This document shows, one piece after another, positions 1 through 9,702 of a stretch of 64,000 nt of DNA (the first letter of the stretch is position 1; each line of letters begins with the position of its first letter). Origin of the DNA: Pseudomonas tritici (lineage in GTDB: Bacteria; Pseudomonadota; Gammaproteobacteria; Pseudomonadales; Pseudomonadaceae); contig NZ_CP077084.1 of NCBI RefSeq assembly GCF_014268275.3, positions 5,886,501-5,950,500 of the forward strand, in the 5' to 3' direction. The notes beneath the pieces were generated by a model. The model was not told the DNA's origin. It saw nothing but the letters and a program-made list of their open reading frames with translations, and ran no database searches. A program made the position numbers and the translations under genes.

Positions 1-699
1 GCCAGCGGCGATCATCAGCATCACCTGGCTGCACATGATATTCAGGGTGAACGGCAGGATGAACGTCTGCGGCAACATCCAGAACAACCCCAGCAAACCC
101 ACCAGTTGCGCGGCGTGCAGCGGGCGCGGCTGGTACCAGTACTGTGCGGCCAGGGTCAGGAAGCCGATCAGGAACATCGGATACGACAATTGGATCAGGC
201 TCATCCAGGCGCCATGCAGCACGGGCCAGCGAATCTCCGCCAGCCAGTTCAGCACCGCCACGGGGAAACTCTGCTCGAGTGCCAGCGCCACACTGCCTAT
301 CGCCAGCAACACAGCGCCACGGGCGACGAAATCACGGAACAGGTGGGTCTTCTCCTGCCACAGCGCGTAAATGCTGAACAACAACGGCAGCAACAAGCAG
401 CACAGGTGAAACACCACGGCCGCGTCTTCGCGCACGCGGCCGTGGTCGCGGTAGAAGTCGGTCTGGGTATCGAGCAGGAAGTAGGCGATATACACCGTGA
501 TCATCAGGAACAGTTCACGCTGACGGCGGTACACCGCGCAGTACGAACCGCCGAGCAACAGCACCAAGGTCGGCAACACATTGAACAGTGACGTGAAGAA
601 AACGCTGAGGTCTTTGATATATGCAGCCGAGAGCCCGGCCAGCAACAGCAGTAACGAAGGGAGGAAATGACTGAAACTGACAGCGGACACGCGCGACAA
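1..699 (-). CDS. Polytopic inner-membrane protein, N-terminal part (cut by window edge)
   Basis: An open frame runs without a stop from a TTG codon at 699 down to base 1 (233 residues seen). GGAG lies 8 bases before this TTG, so it is the preferred start; a GTG nine bases further in is the alternative. The protein is strongly hydrophobic, with about six membrane segments, the first in residues 13-26 and the second near residues 33-50. A conserved-looking soluble stretch, YRRQRELF, follows, then LLDTQTDFYRD. The style resembles the membrane sensor half of Pseudomonas GGDEF proteins, but no catalytic domain lies within the window, so that function is only a guess. The CDS itself is well supported by frame, codon use and start signal. 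Confidence 0.75.
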   Translation of the reverse strand, partial: MSRVSAVSFSHFLPSLLLLLAGLSAAYIKDLSVFFTSLFNVLPTLVLLLGGSYCAVYRRQRELFLMITVYIAYFLLDTQTDFYRDHGRVREDAAVVFHLCCLLLPLLFSIYALWQEKTHLFRDFVARGAVLLAIGSVALALEQSFPVAVLNWLAEIRWPVLHGAWMSLIQLSYPMFLIGFLTLAAQYWYQPRPLHAAQLVGLLGLFWMLPQTFILPFTLNIMCSQVMLMIAAG

Positions 700-849
700 G
701 GGTAAAACTCCGACCCGCAAAAAATAATGGCAATGTGCCTCTACCCGGACAGTTAAGCACAACCCGTCGTGCATGTATCACATTGCCATCACTGTAACGG
801 CAGCCGGCAGCAATCCCTGAGTGCTGTGCTGCGGTTTTTTATCGCGCAC

Positions 850-884
850 AAAAAAGCCGCTGCTCCTGTCACGGAGCAGCGGCT
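850..884 (-). terminator. Rho-independent terminator of the acyl-CoA dehydrogenase gene
   Basis: A 12-bp perfect stem (AGCCGCTGCTCC at 855-866 pairing with 873-884) has a 6-base loop. On the minus strand it is followed by a run of T residues. It sits just downstream of the minus-strand stop at 907. Confidence 0.85.
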
Positions 885-906
885 GTGGAAGTGAACCCGG
901 TGAGGC

Positions 907-2712
907 TTAGTAAGCCAGGCCGAAGTCTTCTTCTTTCATGTCCATCAGGTTGTTGGCGCCCGACAGCATGGTGGCTTTATGGGTCTGGGTACGCGGCAGG
1001 ATTCGCTGGAAGTAGAAGCGCGCGGTCTGCAGCTTGGCGGTGTAGAACGCCTCTTCGGTGGTGCCGGCAGCCAGTTTTTCGGCAGCCAGGCGCGCCATGT
1101 CGGCCCAGAAGTAAGCCAGGCACGCATAACCGGAGTACATCAGGTAGTCCACCGAGGCAGCACCCACTTCTTCACGGTCTTTCATCGCGGCCATGCCAAC
1201 CTTCATGGTCAACTCGCCCCACTCTTTGTTCAGCGCGGCCAGCGGAGTAACAAACTCCTGAACGGCCTCGTTGCCTTCGTTGGCCTGGCAGAACTTATGC
1301 ACGATCTTGGTGAAGCCCTTGAGCGCTTCGCCCTGGGTCATCAGCACTTTACGGCCGAGCAGGTCCAGCGCCTGGATACCGGTGGTGCCTTCGTACAGCA
1401 TCGAAATGCGGCTGTCGCGAACGTTCTGCTCCATGCCCCACTCGGCGATGAAGCCGTGGCCGCCGTAGATCTGTACGCCGTGGTTGGCAGACTCAAAACC
1501 GACTTCGGTCATGAACGCCTTGGCGATCGGGGTCATGAAGGCCAGCAGGCCGTCAGCCTGTTTCTTGGCTTCGTCGTCGGTGCCGTATTTGACGATGTCC
1601 ACTTGCTTGGCGGTGAAGTACACCATCGCACGGTTGCCTTCGGCGAAGGCTTTCATGGTCAGCAGCATGCGGCGCACGTCTGGGTGCACGATGATCGGGT
1701 CAGCGGCCTTTTCCGGCGCTTTCGGGCCAGTCAGCGAGCGCATTTGCAGACGGTCGCGGGCGTATTTCAGGCCGCCCTGGAAGCCGATCTCGGCGTGGGC
1801 CAGGCCTTGCAGCGCGGTGCCCAGGCGAGCGGTGTTCATAAAGGTGAACATGCAGTTCAGACCTTTATTCGCCGGGCCGATCAGGAAACCGGTGGCCGCG
1901 TCAAAGTTCATCACGCAGGTGGCGTTGCCGTGGATACCCATCTTGTGTTCCAGGGAGCCACAGGTCACTGCGTTGCGCTCACCCACCGAACCATCGGCGT
2001 TTGGCATGAATTTCGGCACGATGAACAGCGAGATGCCTTTGGTGCCAGCCGGTGCGTCCGGCAGGCGGGCCAGTACGATGTGGACGATGTTGTCGGCCAT
2101 GTCGTGTTCACCGGCCGAGATGAAGATCTTGGTGCCGGAGACTTTGTAGGAACCGTCAGCCTGAGGCTCGGCCTTGGTGCGCAGCATGCCCAGGTCGGTG
2201 CCGCAGTGTGGCTCGGTCAGGCACATGGTGCCGGTCCATTCACCCGACACCAGTTTGGTCAGGTAGGCCTCTTGCTGCTCAGGGGTGCCGTGCTCGGAAA
2301 TGGTGTTCATCGCACCGTGGGATAGGCCCGGGTACATGCCCCACGACCAGTTGGCTTCGCCAACCATTTCGCTGACTGCCAGGCCCAGGGACTCCGGCAG
2401 GCCTTGGCCACCGTGCTCCACGTCGTGGGCCAGGCTTGGCCAGCCGCCTTCAACGAATTGTTTGTAGGCTTCTTTGAAACCAGCAGGGGTCTTAACGCCT
2501 GACTCACTCCAGGTGCACCCTTCGATGTCGCCCACGCGGTTCAGCGGTGCCAGCACTTGCTCACAGAACTTGGCGCCTTCTTCAAGGATGGCGTCAACCA
2601 TGTCCGGGGTAGCGTCCTGGCAAGCCGGCAGGCTCTGATAGTGCGCTTCATAGCCGAGCAGTTCGTCACGAACGAAGCGAATATCACGCAAGGGGGCCTT
2701 GTAGTCAGGCAT
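907..2712 (-). CDS. Acyl-CoA dehydrogenase (FadE1/DmdC-like large form)
   Basis: A 601-residue FAD-dependent acyl-CoA dehydrogenase that introduces the alpha-beta double bond into acyl-CoA thioesters in beta-oxidation. The start at 2712 ([10 protein letters not shown]) is preferred over an upstream in-frame ATG because AGAGG lies about 9 bases before it. The family signature [13 protein letters not shown] is near residues 160-172, the flavin-binding block FISAGEHDM near 195, and the C-terminal active-site region includes YGGHGF and [14 protein letters not shown] near 440-470. The length of about 600 residues fits the long ACAD subgroup with an extra C-terminal domain, related to 3-methylmercaptopropionyl-CoA dehydrogenase. 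Position next to bioD matches PAO1 PA0506. Substrate chain length cannot be read from the sequence. It has its own terminator. Confidence 0.92.
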   Translation of the reverse strand: MPDYKAPLRDIRFVRDELLGYEAHYQSLPACQDATPDMVDAILEEGAKFCEQVLAPLNRVGDIEGCTWSESGVKTPAGFKEAYKQFVEGGWPSLAHDVEHGGQGLPESLGLAVSEMVGEANWSWGMYPGLSHGAMNTISEHGTPEQQEAYLTKLVSGEWTGTMCLTEPHCGTDLGMLRTKAEPQADGSYKVSGTKIFISAGEHDMADNIVHIVLARLPDAPAGTKGISLFIVPKFMPNADGSVGERNAVTCGSLEHKMGIHGNATCVMNFDAATGFLIGPANKGLNCMFTFMNTARLGTALQGLAHAEIGFQGGLKYARDRLQMRSLTGPKAPEKAADPIIVHPDVRRMLLTMKAFAEGNRAMVYFTAKQVDIVKYGTDDEAKKQADGLLAFMTPIAKAFMTEVGFESANHGVQIYGGHGFIAEWGMEQNVRDSRISMLYEGTTGIQALDLLGRKVLMTQGEALKGFTKIVHKFCQANEGNEAVQEFVTPLAALNKEWGELTMKVGMAAMKDREEVGAASVDYLMYSGYACLAYFWADMARLAAEKLAAGTTEEAFYTAKLQTARFYFQRILPRTQTHKATMLSGANNLMDMKEEDFGLAY

Positions 2713-2933
2713 AGCGATAAACCTCTGCTGATGTATCTGGAATGAACAACCGCGTGGATGTGTTGTGGCGGTCAAACAGGTGTTTGAAACATACGTTTAC
2801 CACCTAGGGATGTCAAGCGTCGTCCGGATGCCGTTTGTCATGACGTGGGTCAATGGCGCGCACGGCAACGCTTGCGGCAAGACGCCACATGATTAGAAGA
2901 GAGTAGAAGTTCAAAAGGAGAACGCAGGGCAAA

Positions 2934-3035
2934 TGTGGGAGCTGGCTTGCCTGCGATACAGGCGCCGCGGTGTATCAGGATAACTGGGTAGATGCTATCG
3001 CAGCGATGCGGCGACCCGACAAGCCAGCTCCCACA
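2934..3035. repeat. REP pair, inverted
   Basis: Two inverted copies of the REP core: TGTGGGAGCTGGCTTGCC from 2934, and the reverse complement ending at 3035. They occupy the 352-base gap between the acyl-CoA dehydrogenase start and the next gene. Apart from this pair and the dehydrogenase leader I see nothing else in that gap. Confidence 0.85.
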
Positions 3036-3064
3036 TAAGAGCCGGCATACCTTGCTAGAGGGAG

Positions 3065-3346
3065 TTAAGCGTAGGTATCGATCAACGTGCCGAGCATTTC
3101 ATCCGAAGCCTTGGCGACTTTTACGCCGAGCTCGACTTGGAACTTGCCTTGGGCCATCTCCACCATGTTGCTGGCCGAGTTGGACGGCTGGGCGCGGTCG
3201 TTGGCTTGCAGACGGTCGCTTTGCGCATCCGATGGCTGGGTCGTCGCGGCGCTGGCAATCTTGCCCGCAGCCTGGTCGACACGGTTCTGCCCGGCCTGAA
3301 TAGTGCTCAGCCCCGAGTAAAACGCGCTGCTTCCAGAGATTTCCAT
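3065..3346 (-). CDS. Small flagellar-rod-like hypothetical protein (PA0505 type)
   Basis: A 93-residue protein starting MEISGSSAFYSG with an ATG at 3346. The N-terminus (GLSTIQAGQNRVDQAAGKIA) and the C-terminus (FQVELGVKVAKASDEML) have the heptad-like amphipathic character of flagellar rod and hook proteins. The central 35 residues are polar and probably disordered. No signal peptide or membrane segment. It stands alone between bioD and the acyl-CoA dehydrogenase, which is the arrangement of PA0505 in PAO1. Function unknown; the flagellar resemblance is by eye only. Confidence 0.75.
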   Translation of the reverse strand: MEISGSSAFYSGLSTIQAGQNRVDQAAGKIASAATTQPSDAQSDRLQANDRAQPSNSASNMVEMAQGKFQVELGVKVAKASDEMLGTLIDTYA

Positions 3347-3452
3347 GGCGTAAGCCTGCCTTTAGAGAATCGTGAGCGGTGATTGAAGCAGAGTTGCCCA
3401 CAAAACGCCCGACAAAAACCCTAATGGCATAATGCCTTAGCGATAGCCAAAA

Positions 3453-4133
3453 TCAGTCAAGCAGGTCTAATTGCAGGTACTCCGCCACCGCTTCAGCACC
3501 CGCATGCTTAAGTTTCGGCACACGGCCCAGGCATGGCGCAGGCAACCGCTCTGCCAGGGTGGCGAGGTTTTCTTCCAGACGGGAGGTCTTGGGGTCGATG
3601 ATATTCGCCACCCACCCGGCCAACTGCAAACCGTCTCGCGCGATGGCTTCGGCGGTAAGCAAGGCATGGCTGATGCACCCTAGCCGCACGCCCACCACCA
3701 GGATCACGGGCAGTTTGAGCGCCATGGCCAAGTCCGACAAATTCGCCTGATCGGCCAATGGCACACGCCATCCGCCGGCGCCTTCGATCAGGGTGAAATC
3801 CGCTTGCCTGGCCAGAACCTGCTGCATAGGTTTGAGCAAAGAGTGAACGGTGAGCGAGACACCCGCCTCCCGCGCCGCCAGATGGGGCGCGATGGCCGGC
3901 TCGAATGCCACCGGGTTGACCTCGGCATAACTCAGGGGCAATGAGCATTCGGCCAACAGTGCCAATGCATCGGCGTTGCGCAAGCCTTTGGGGGTGACCT
4001 GGCAGCCGGAGGCTACCGGTTTGCCGGCGGCGGTGCTTCTGCCGGCTTGTCGGGCTGCATGGAGCAGGCCTGCAGCGATGGTGGTCTTGCCGACATCGGT
4101 GTCGGTGCCGGTGATGAAGTAAGCGGCGGTCAT
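3453..4133 (-). CDS. bioD: ATP-dependent dethiobiotin synthetase
   Basis: A 226-residue BioD that closes the ureido ring of dethiobiotin from 7,8-diaminopelargonic acid, CO2 and ATP in the cytoplasm. The P-loop [10 protein letters not shown] is at residues 9-18 (Lys16), the GKPVASG substrate loop at 37-43, and the [10 protein letters not shown] nucleotide-binding motif near 117-126. Its ATG overlaps the bioC stop by 4 bases (ATGA), so translation is likely coupled. It is the last gene of bioBFHCD. The diaminopelargonate transaminase bioA is not in this window, as in other pseudomonads where it lies elsewhere. Confidence 0.97.
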   Translation of the reverse strand: MTAAYFITGTDTDVGKTTIAAGLLHAARQAGRSTAAGKPVASGCQVTPKGLRNADALALLAECSLPLSYAEVNPVAFEPAIAPHLAAREAGVSLTVHSLLKPMQQVLARQADFTLIEGAGGWRVPLADQANLSDLAMALKLPVILVVGVRLGCISHALLTAEAIARDGLQLAGWVANIIDPKTSRLEENLATLAERLPAPCLGRVPKLKHAGAEAVAEYLQLDLLD

Positions 4134-4942
4134 AGCGGTTTCTCCAGTACGGCATACACCACTTGGTAAGTCGCCGGCAGGCCCTGGGCCTGACGGAACT
4201 GCTCATAAGCTTGCACCAGTGCAACAATCCGCGCACGCCCCGTCAAGCCTCCCGGCCGGCCGGGGTTGAGGTTGTGCGCGCCCAACGCTTTCAGCTCGTG
4301 GGTCAGGCTGCGTACGTCCGGGTAGTGCAACACATGGGGGCGGCGCTCCAGGCTCACTACTCGCAGGCCACTGGCCGCGCACCGCTGCTGATAAGCCTCG
4401 AAGGTGCGAAAGCGGTTGACGTGGACCAAGCCATCCGCGGCGCGCCAGCTTTCGCGCAGTTCTTCCAGGGTGCCCACGCAAAGACTGGCAAACGCCAACA
4501 CCCCCCCCGGTCGCAGCACACGATAGGCCTCACTGAGCACCGCCTCGAAGTTCGCGCACCATTGCACCGCCAGACTGGAGAAGATCAGCCCGCAACTGGC
4601 GTCTTGCAGCGGTAAACGCTCGGCGTCCCCCGCAATGAAATGTCCGGCGCCACCCAACGGCCGCGCGTGCTTGAGCATGCCTTCGGCGATATCCAGCGCC
4701 ACGCCTTGGCTGGCGGGCAACCGTTCACTCAACACACGGCTGAAATAACCGGTGCCGCAGCCCATGTCCAGCCAGCGTTGAGGCGCAATGCCTGCTGGCA
4801 GACGCGTCAGCAATTGGCTGCCCACCGCCCGCTGCAACTCGGCAACGCTATCGTAACTGGCCGCCGCACGGGAAAAGGAGGCCGCCACCTGGCGCTTGTT
4901 CGGCAAGCCACCCGGCAACGGGGCGTGGGATAAATCAGTCAT
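4130..4942 (-). CDS. bioC: Malonyl-ACP O-methyltransferase BioC
   Basis: A SAM-dependent methyltransferase of 270 residues. It methylates malonyl-ACP so that the fatty acid synthase can build the pimeloyl chain of biotin. Motif [12 protein letters not shown], is at residues 57-67, and [11 protein letters not shown] marks the post-motif region. The start at 4942 (MTDLSHAP) is chosen by family N-terminus; another in-frame ATG at 4954 (MSASMTDL) is possible. With the chosen start it overlaps the end of bioH by 8 bases, and it overlaps bioD by 4 bases at its end. Confidence 0.95.
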   Translation of the reverse strand: MTDLSHAPLPGGLPNKRQVAASFSRAAASYDSVAELQRAVGSQLLTRLPAGIAPQRWLDMGCGTGYFSRVLSERLPASQGVALDIAEGMLKHARPLGGAGHFIAGDAERLPLQDASCGLIFSSLAVQWCANFEAVLSEAYRVLRPGGVLAFASLCVGTLEELRESWRAADGLVHVNRFRTFEAYQQRCAASGLRVVSLERRPHVLHYPDVRSLTHELKALGAHNLNPGRPGGLTGRARIVALVQAYEQFRQAQGLPATYQVVYAVLEKPL

Positions 4943-5666
4943 CGACGCACTCATGCAAAAAGGCCTGGATGGCCCCCGCTACACCGTGGGGGTCTTCCAG
5001 AAGAAAAGCGTGGCCGGCCTGTTCAATCAGGCCGATTTCAACATCGGGGAGCAGGGCCAGCAGGGCGCTGGCGGCTTCGGCCGGTACCAGTTCATCCATA
5101 CCGGCAAACAGGTGCAACTGCGGGCCACGGAAAGCCAGCAAAGCGTCGCGCGTATCGAGTTGGGCGAGCAACTCAAGCCCGGGCATCAACACACTCGAAG
5201 GCGTGTTCGGCGCACCACTGACCAGCAGGCGCGACAGCCCGCGTGGATCTTCCGCGCCCTTTGCGCACAACAGGCCGAAGCGTTTGAGGGTGACTTGGGA
5301 GTCGGCATGGCAGCCGGCGAGGAAGGCGTCAAAGGTCTCGGCGGGCATCGCGCTCGGCCAGCCGTCATGGGCAACGAAACAGGGGTTGCTGGCCAGGGTC
5401 AGCAGGCCGCAGCAGCGCTCTGCGCGTCGCGCCGCCAGCTCCGAAGCCAGCATGCCACCCAGCGACCAACCGCCCAGCCAGGCGTTGTCCGGCAGCGTGG
5501 CGTCGAGTTCGTCGAGCCATTCATTCAGGTCACTGGCGTCCAGCGCCGGCAACGGCTCGATCTGCACCCGCAGGTGCTCGTCCAGGCCTTGCAAGGCGGC
5601 GGCCAAAGGCTCCAGCGGCGATACGCCAAGGCCCCAGCCGGGCAGTAATATCAGTCGATCACGCAT
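4935..5666 (-). CDS. bioH: Pimeloyl-[ACP] methyl ester esterase
   Basis: A 243-residue alpha/beta hydrolase. It removes the methyl group from pimeloyl-ACP methyl ester, which ends the BioC/BioH stage of biotin synthesis. The nucleophile elbow GWSLGG places the catalytic serine at residue 68; Asp191 (FAGMDELVP) and His219 ([11 protein letters not shown]) complete the triad. The oxyanion motif LLPGWGLG is at 7-14. It sits 18 bases after bioF and runs into bioC, in the expected pseudomonad order. Confidence 0.96.
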   Translation of the reverse strand: MRDRLILLPGWGLGVSPLEPLAAALQGLDEHLRVQIEPLPALDASDLNEWLDELDATLPDNAWLGGWSLGGMLASELAARRAERCCGLLTLASNPCFVAHDGWPSAMPAETFDAFLAGCHADSQVTLKRFGLLCAKGAEDPRGLSRLLVSGAPNTPSSVLMPGLELLAQLDTRDALLAFRGPQLHLFAGMDELVPAEAASALLALLPDVEIGLIEQAGHAFLLEDPHGVAGAIQAFLHECVDD

Positions 5667-5684
5667 GGCTGGGCTCCGAGGCGC

Positions 5685-6839
5685 CTAACAAGTGGAAACA
5701 CTCTCCAATGCATTTAACAATAGCCGCACCTGCGCCTCGCTGTGGCCTGCCGTCAAAGTCACGCGCAAACGCGCGCTGCCGGCCGGCACGGTAGGTGGGC
5801 GGATCGCGGTCACCATCAAGCCGCGTTCGCGCAGCATGTGCGACAGGCGCATGGCTTTGGCACTGTCGCCAATCAGGATCGGCTGGATCGGCGTAAAGCT
5901 GTCCATCAAGTCCAGGCCGAGCTGCTCCGCGCCCTGGCGGAACTGGCGAATGAGGTTGTTGAGGTGCTCGCGCCGCCAGTGCTCGGTACGCAACAGCTCC
6001 AGGCTTTTCAAGGTGGCGCAGGCCAGGGCGGGCGGTTGGCTGGTGGTGTAGATGTAGGGCCGGGCGAATTGGATCAGGCTTTCGATCAGTTCTTCGCTGC
6101 CAGCCACAAAGGCCCCCGCCGTACCGAAGGCCTTGCCGAGGGTGCCGACCAGCACCGGCACGTCGTCCTGGCTGAGGCCGAAATGCTCGGCGATCCCGCC
6201 GCCGTGGGCGCCCAAAGGGCCGAAACCGTGGGCGTCGTCCACCATCAGCCAGGCGCCTTTGGCCTTGGTTGCACGGGCCAGCGCGGGCAAATCCGCTAGG
6301 TCGCCGTCCATGCTGAACACACCGTCGGTGACCACCAGCGTATTACCGGTCGCCTTCTCCAGGCGCTTGGCCAGGCTGTCAGCGTCGTTGTGCAGGTAGC
6401 GATTGAAGCGCGCACCGGACAGCAGGCCCGCATCCAGCAACGATGCATGGTTGAGCCGGTCTTCCAGCACCGTGTCGCCCTGCCCCACCAACGCCGTGAC
6501 CGCACCGAGGTTGGCCATGTAGCCGGTGGTAAACAGCAAGGCGCGTGGGCGACCGGTCAGGTCCGCCAGGGCTTCTTCCAGTTCATGGTGCGGCGTGGCA
6601 TGCCCGACCACCAAGTGCGAAGCGCCACCGCCGACACCCCAACGGGATGCACCGGCGCGCCAGGCTTCGATCACCTGCGGGTGATTGGCCAGGCCCAGGT
6701 AATCGTTATTGCAGAACGCCAACAACGGCTGGCCGTCCACCACCACTTCCGGGCCTTGGGGGCTACCCAGCAGCGGGCGTTGGCGATAGAGGTGTTCGGC
6801 ACGGCGGGCAGCGAGGCGCGCGGCGAGATCGAAAGACAT
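5685..6839 (-). CDS. bioF: 8-amino-7-oxononanoate synthase
   Basis: A 384-residue PLP-dependent alpha-oxoamine synthase that condenses pimeloyl-ACP with L-alanine. Lys236 in [12 protein letters not shown] is the Schiff-base lysine, [10 protein letters not shown] (201-210) holds the cofactor aspartate and histidine, and [10 protein letters not shown] (44-53) is the substrate-side motif. Normal length. It is separated from bioB by 75 bases that include a single REP sequence, while the rest of the operon is tightly packed. Confidence 0.97.
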   Translation of the reverse strand: MSFDLAARLAARRAEHLYRQRPLLGSPQGPEVVVDGQPLLAFCNNDYLGLANHPQVIEAWRAGASRWGVGGGASHLVVGHATPHHELEEALADLTGRPRALLFTTGYMANLGAVTALVGQGDTVLEDRLNHASLLDAGLLSGARFNRYLHNDADSLAKRLEKATGNTLVVTDGVFSMDGDLADLPALARATKAKGAWLMVDDAHGFGPLGAHGGGIAEHFGLSQDDVPVLVGTLGKAFGTAGAFVAGSEELIESLIQFARPYIYTTSQPPALACATLKSLELLRTEHWRREHLNNLIRQFRQGAEQLGLDLMDSFTPIQPILIGDSAKAMRLSHMLRERGLMVTAIRPPTVPAGSARLRVTLTAGHSEAQVRLLLNALESVSTC

Positions 6840-6876
6840 GCAGGCCTCGGATATATCTGGATGAACACAGTTTCAA

Positions 6877-6898
6877 TGTGGGAGCTGGCTTGCATTCC
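6877..6898 (+). repeat. Single REP half-site between bioB and bioF
   Basis: TGTGGGAGCTGGCTTGC followed by a diverged tail (ATTCC instead of CTGCG). Unlike the other REPs in the window it has no inverted partner. It lies inside the bio operon. Confidence 0.7.
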
Positions 6899-6914
6899 AA
6901 TAGAGAGATAGGCG

Positions 6915-7970
6915 TCAAACCACCGCGTTATAGAACTGCTCGCTGCTCTTCTGCTCCACCAACGCCTGCTCGATCGCGGCCTGATGCACCTCATCCGCGT
7001 GCTCTTCCCGCGCTTCCGGCAGGATGCCCAGGCGCGAGAACAGTTGCATGTCCTTGTCAGCCTGTGGGTTAGCGGTGGTCAGCAATTTGTCGCCGTAGAA
7101 GATCGAGTTGGCCCCGGCAAAAAACGCCAACGCCTGCATCTGCTCGTTCATCGCCTCACGGCCGGCCGACAGGCGCACGTGGGATTGCGGCATCAGGATG
7201 CGCGCCACGGCCAGCATGCGGATGAAGTCGAACGGGTCGATATCCTCGGCATTTTCCAGCGGCGTACCGGCGACCTTCACCAGCATGTTGATCGGCACCG
7301 ACTCAGGATGCTCCGGCAGGTTGGCCAGTTGGATCAGCAAGTTGGCGCGGTCGTCGAGGGACTCGCCCATGCCAAGGATGCCACCGGAGCAGATCTTCAT
7401 CCCCGAGTCACGCACATAGGCCAGGGTTTGCAGGCGCTCGCCATAGGTGCGGGTAGTGATAATGCTGCCGTAGAACTCCGGCGAGGTATCGAGGTTGTGG
7501 TTGTAGTAGTCGAGGCCAGCCTGGGCCAGGGCCTCGGTCTGGTCCTGGTCCAAGCGGCCGAGGGTCATGCAGGTTTCCAGGCCCATGGCCTTCACGCCTT
7601 TGACCATCTGCAGCACGTAGGGCATGTCTTTGGCCGACGGGTGTTTCCAGGCGGCGCCCATGCAGAAACGCGTCGAGCCGATGGCTTTGGCGCGAGCGGC
7701 CTCTTCCAGCACCTTCTGCACTTCCATCAGCTTTTCTTTTTCGAGGCCCGTGTTGTAGTGGCCCGACTGCGGACAATATTTGCAATCTTCCGGGCAGGCA
7801 CCGGTTTTGATCGAGAGCAGCGTCGACACTTGCACACGGTTGGCGTCGAAATGCGCGCGGTGCACGGTCTGCGCCTGGAACAGCAGGTCATTGAACGGCT
7901 GCACGAACAGCGCTTTGACTTCGGCGAGGGACCAATCGTGACGCAAAGTGGCGGTGGTGCTGGCGCTCAT
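6915..7970 (-). CDS. bioB: Biotin synthase
   Basis: A 351-residue radical SAM enzyme that inserts sulfur into dethiobiotin. The radical SAM [4Fe-4S] motif is Cys59, Cys63 and Cys66 ([14 protein letters not shown]). The downstream [12 protein letters not shown] segment carries family residues of the [2Fe-2S] and substrate site, and the RLSAGRE motif near residue 260 holds the arginine ligand. It is the first gene of the minus-strand operon bioBFHCD. A BirA-like operator with an embedded -35 element lies about 100 bases upstream. Confidence 0.97.
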   Translation of the reverse strand: MSASTTATLRHDWSLAEVKALFVQPFNDLLFQAQTVHRAHFDANRVQVSTLLSIKTGACPEDCKYCPQSGHYNTGLEKEKLMEVQKVLEEAARAKAIGSTRFCMGAAWKHPSAKDMPYVLQMVKGVKAMGLETCMTLGRLDQDQTEALAQAGLDYYNHNLDTSPEFYGSIITTRTYGERLQTLAYVRDSGMKICSGGILGMGESLDDRANLLIQLANLPEHPESVPINMLVKVAGTPLENAEDIDPFDFIRMLAVARILMPQSHVRLSAGREAMNEQMQALAFFAGANSIFYGDKLLTTANPQADKDMQLFSRLGILPEAREEHADEVHQAAIEQALVEQKSSEQFYNAVV

Positions 7971-8046
7971 GGGCGATTCCTTGATTATGCTTTGGCAAAC
8001 GCTGTGGGAAGGGCAATACCCACAGGTACGACACGGATGCTCGGCA

Positions 8047-8074
8047 TATTTAAGGAAGATTCATGCACTGTCAA
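8047..8074 (-). promoter_or_regulatory. Candidate sigma-70 promoter of bioB
   Basis: Read on the minus strand, a perfect TTGACA (8074-8069) is followed at about 15-16 bases by the AT-rich TTAAATA (8053-8047). It points at bioB, about 75 bases before its ATG. The -35 element lies inside the left half of the candidate BirA operator. Confidence 0.5.
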
Positions 8075-8800
8075 CCAGAGTACAAACACCAGGTTTACAT
8101 CTGGTTAAAAACCGTACAAATCTGTTTAATCTGCGATGAAGCGACGGAATCAACCCATTGTGTGTGCAACGTCTGCGAAACCGAGCTGCCCTGGCTGCTG
8201 GAGCACTGCGACGTGTGCGCCCTGCCGCTACCGATGGAGGGTTTAATATGCGGCCAGTGCCAGAAACAACCACCGGCCTTTAAACAGGTGATCGCCCCCT
8301 GGTCCTACAGCTTTCCCATCGACAGCCTGATCAGCCGCTTCAAACACCAGGCGCGCTGGCCCTTCGGGCAGATGCTTGCACGACTATTGGCGCAACACCT
8401 GCAACACCGCCTGGACAACACTGAACTCACACGCCCGGATTGTTTGCTGCCGGTGCCCATGGCGCGCAAACGCCTGCGCGAGCGCGGCTATAACCAGGCC
8501 TTGATGCTGACGCGTTGGCTCAGCAGCGACCTGAACCTCCCCCACGATGAACATCTGTTGTTACGCCCTCATGATACGGTCGCCCAGCAAGCCCTCGACG
8601 CCAAGACCCGTAAACGCAACCTGCTCGGCGCCTTTGCCCTGGCACCCGGCGCCCAGGTGCAAGGCCGGCACTTTGCCTTGGTGGACGACGTACTCACCAC
8701 CGGCGCCACCGCCCACAGCCTGGCGCAGCTGTTGATGAATGCCGGCGCGCGCCAGGTCGATGTGTACTGCCTGGCGCGCACGCCCAAACCAGGCAGTTGA
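8063..8800 (+). CDS. ComF-family phosphoribosyltransferase-like protein
   Basis: A 245-residue protein related to Haemophilus ComF and E. coli GntX, linked to DNA uptake or use; the exact reaction is not known. Cysteines at 21, 24, 33, 35, 38, 49, 52, 63 and 66 form a double zinc ribbon. The type I phosphoribosyltransferase loop VDDVLTTGAT is at 207-216. The start is supported by AAGGAAG five bases upstream. It is divergent from bioB with a 92-base gap, and its first codons overlap the candidate BirA operator, so the N-terminal peptide may be constrained by DNA function. It lies where PAO1 has its phosphoribosyltransferase gene beside bioB. Confidence 0.9.
   Translation: MHCQPEYKHQVYIWLKTVQICLICDEATESTHCVCNVCETELPWLLEHCDVCALPLPMEGLICGQCQKQPPAFKQVIAPWSYSFPIDSLISRFKHQARWPFGQMLARLLAQHLQHRLDNTELTRPDCLLPVPMARKRLRERGYNQALMLTRWLSSDLNLPHDEHLLLRPHDTVAQQALDAKTRKRNLLGAFALAPGAQVQGRHFALVDDVLTTGATAHSLAQLLMNAGARQVDVYCLARTPKPGS
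8068..8100. promoter_or_regulatory. Candidate BirA operator for the biotin operon
   Basis: CTGTCAACC (8068-8076), a 15-base spacer, then GGTTTACAT (8092-8100). The known BirA box is TTGTAAACC, 14-16 bases, GGTTTACAA, so the halves match at 7 of 9 and 8 of 9 positions with allowed spacing. The site overlaps codons 2-13 of comF and covers the bioB -35 element, so bound BirA would block bioB transcription. BirA itself is encoded elsewhere. Confidence 0.6.
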
Positions 8801-8858
8801 CTTGACTCCAGCCAACCTTGCCCGCAACGTTCGGCCCATCTCATCGAAGCGTACCCAC

Positions 8859-9623
8859 ATGTCTCTGCCAGCGTCCCTCAGCCAGCACATCATCCGTCGC
8901 CCACAGCGCATTGCCTTGCTGGCGCATATCGCCGAGCAAGGCTCCATCACTCGCGCGGCGAAAAGCGCTGGTTTGAGTTACAAGGCGGCATGGGATGCCA
9001 TCGACGAGTTGAACAACCTTGCGCAAAAACCGCTGGTGGAACGCAGCGTCGGCGGCAAGGGCGGCGGCGGCGCCAAGCTGACAGCCGAGGGTGAGCGCGT
9101 ATTGCGTCTTTACCAACGCCTGCAAGTGTTACAGGCCGAAGTGCTGGGCTCTGATGAAGCCGCCAGTGACTTCAACCTGCTCGGCCGCCTGATGCTGCGC
9201 ACCAGCGCGCGTAATCAACTGCATGGCCAAGTCGTCGCCATCGAGCATCATGGCCGCAATGATCTGGTGCGCCTGCAACTGGCTGGCGGGCTGTCCCTGG
9301 ATGCGCAAATCACCCACGACAGCACGCAGCGCCTGGAGCTGGAAACTGGCGTGGAGGTGGTCGCACTGATCAAGGCGGGCTGGTTGGAATTGCTGGCACC
9401 CGAGGACTCTGCAACAACTGGACACAATTGCATGGGCGGCACCGTCGACGCCATTCTCGAGGCCGACGACGGCCCCAGCGAAGTCCGCATCGTGCTGCCC
9501 AACGGCCAGGTTCTATGCGCCCTGGCGCAACTCGACACGCTCAACGCCATCGGCGCCGCCAGAGGCCAGGCGATCCAGGTACAGTTCGCGCCGAGCAATG
9601 TGCTGCTGGGAACACCGGTGTAA
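8859..9623 (+). CDS. modE: Molybdate-responsive regulator ModE family
   Basis: A 254-residue protein. An N-terminal LysR-like winged helix-turn-helix (residues about 15-80, with GSITRAAKSAGLSYKAAWDAI) is followed by two TOBE/DiMOP domains, about 125-190 and 195-254. These bind molybdate and control DNA binding. The start at 8859 (MSLPASLS) follows ModE architecture; a longer frame reaching into the comF region is rejected. The molybdate transporter genes modABC are absent nearby, so this copy acts in trans or on its own neighbours. A glycine-rich linker (VGGKGGGGAKL) in the wing is typical of the family. Confidence 0.88.
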   Translation: MSLPASLSQHIIRRPQRIALLAHIAEQGSITRAAKSAGLSYKAAWDAIDELNNLAQKPLVERSVGGKGGGGAKLTAEGERVLRLYQRLQVLQAEVLGSDEAASDFNLLGRLMLRTSARNQLHGQVVAIEHHGRNDLVRLQLAGGLSLDAQITHDSTQRLELETGVEVVALIKAGWLELLAPEDSATTGHNCMGGTVDAILEADDGPSEVRIVLPNGQVLCALAQLDTLNAIGAARGQAIQVQFAPSNVLLGTPV

Positions 9624-9702
9624 GTCGCCACCTTCTTTTAACTGCAACAATTTCGTCACGCCCGCTCCTTAAGGTGTCTGCAAAAACCGCAGGGAGCCTG
9701 AG

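Noticed and set aside
885..1250. Plus-strand frame over the start of the acyl-CoA dehydrogenase 3' end
   Set aside because: Antisense to a clear gene and overlaps its terminator region; no family resemblance.
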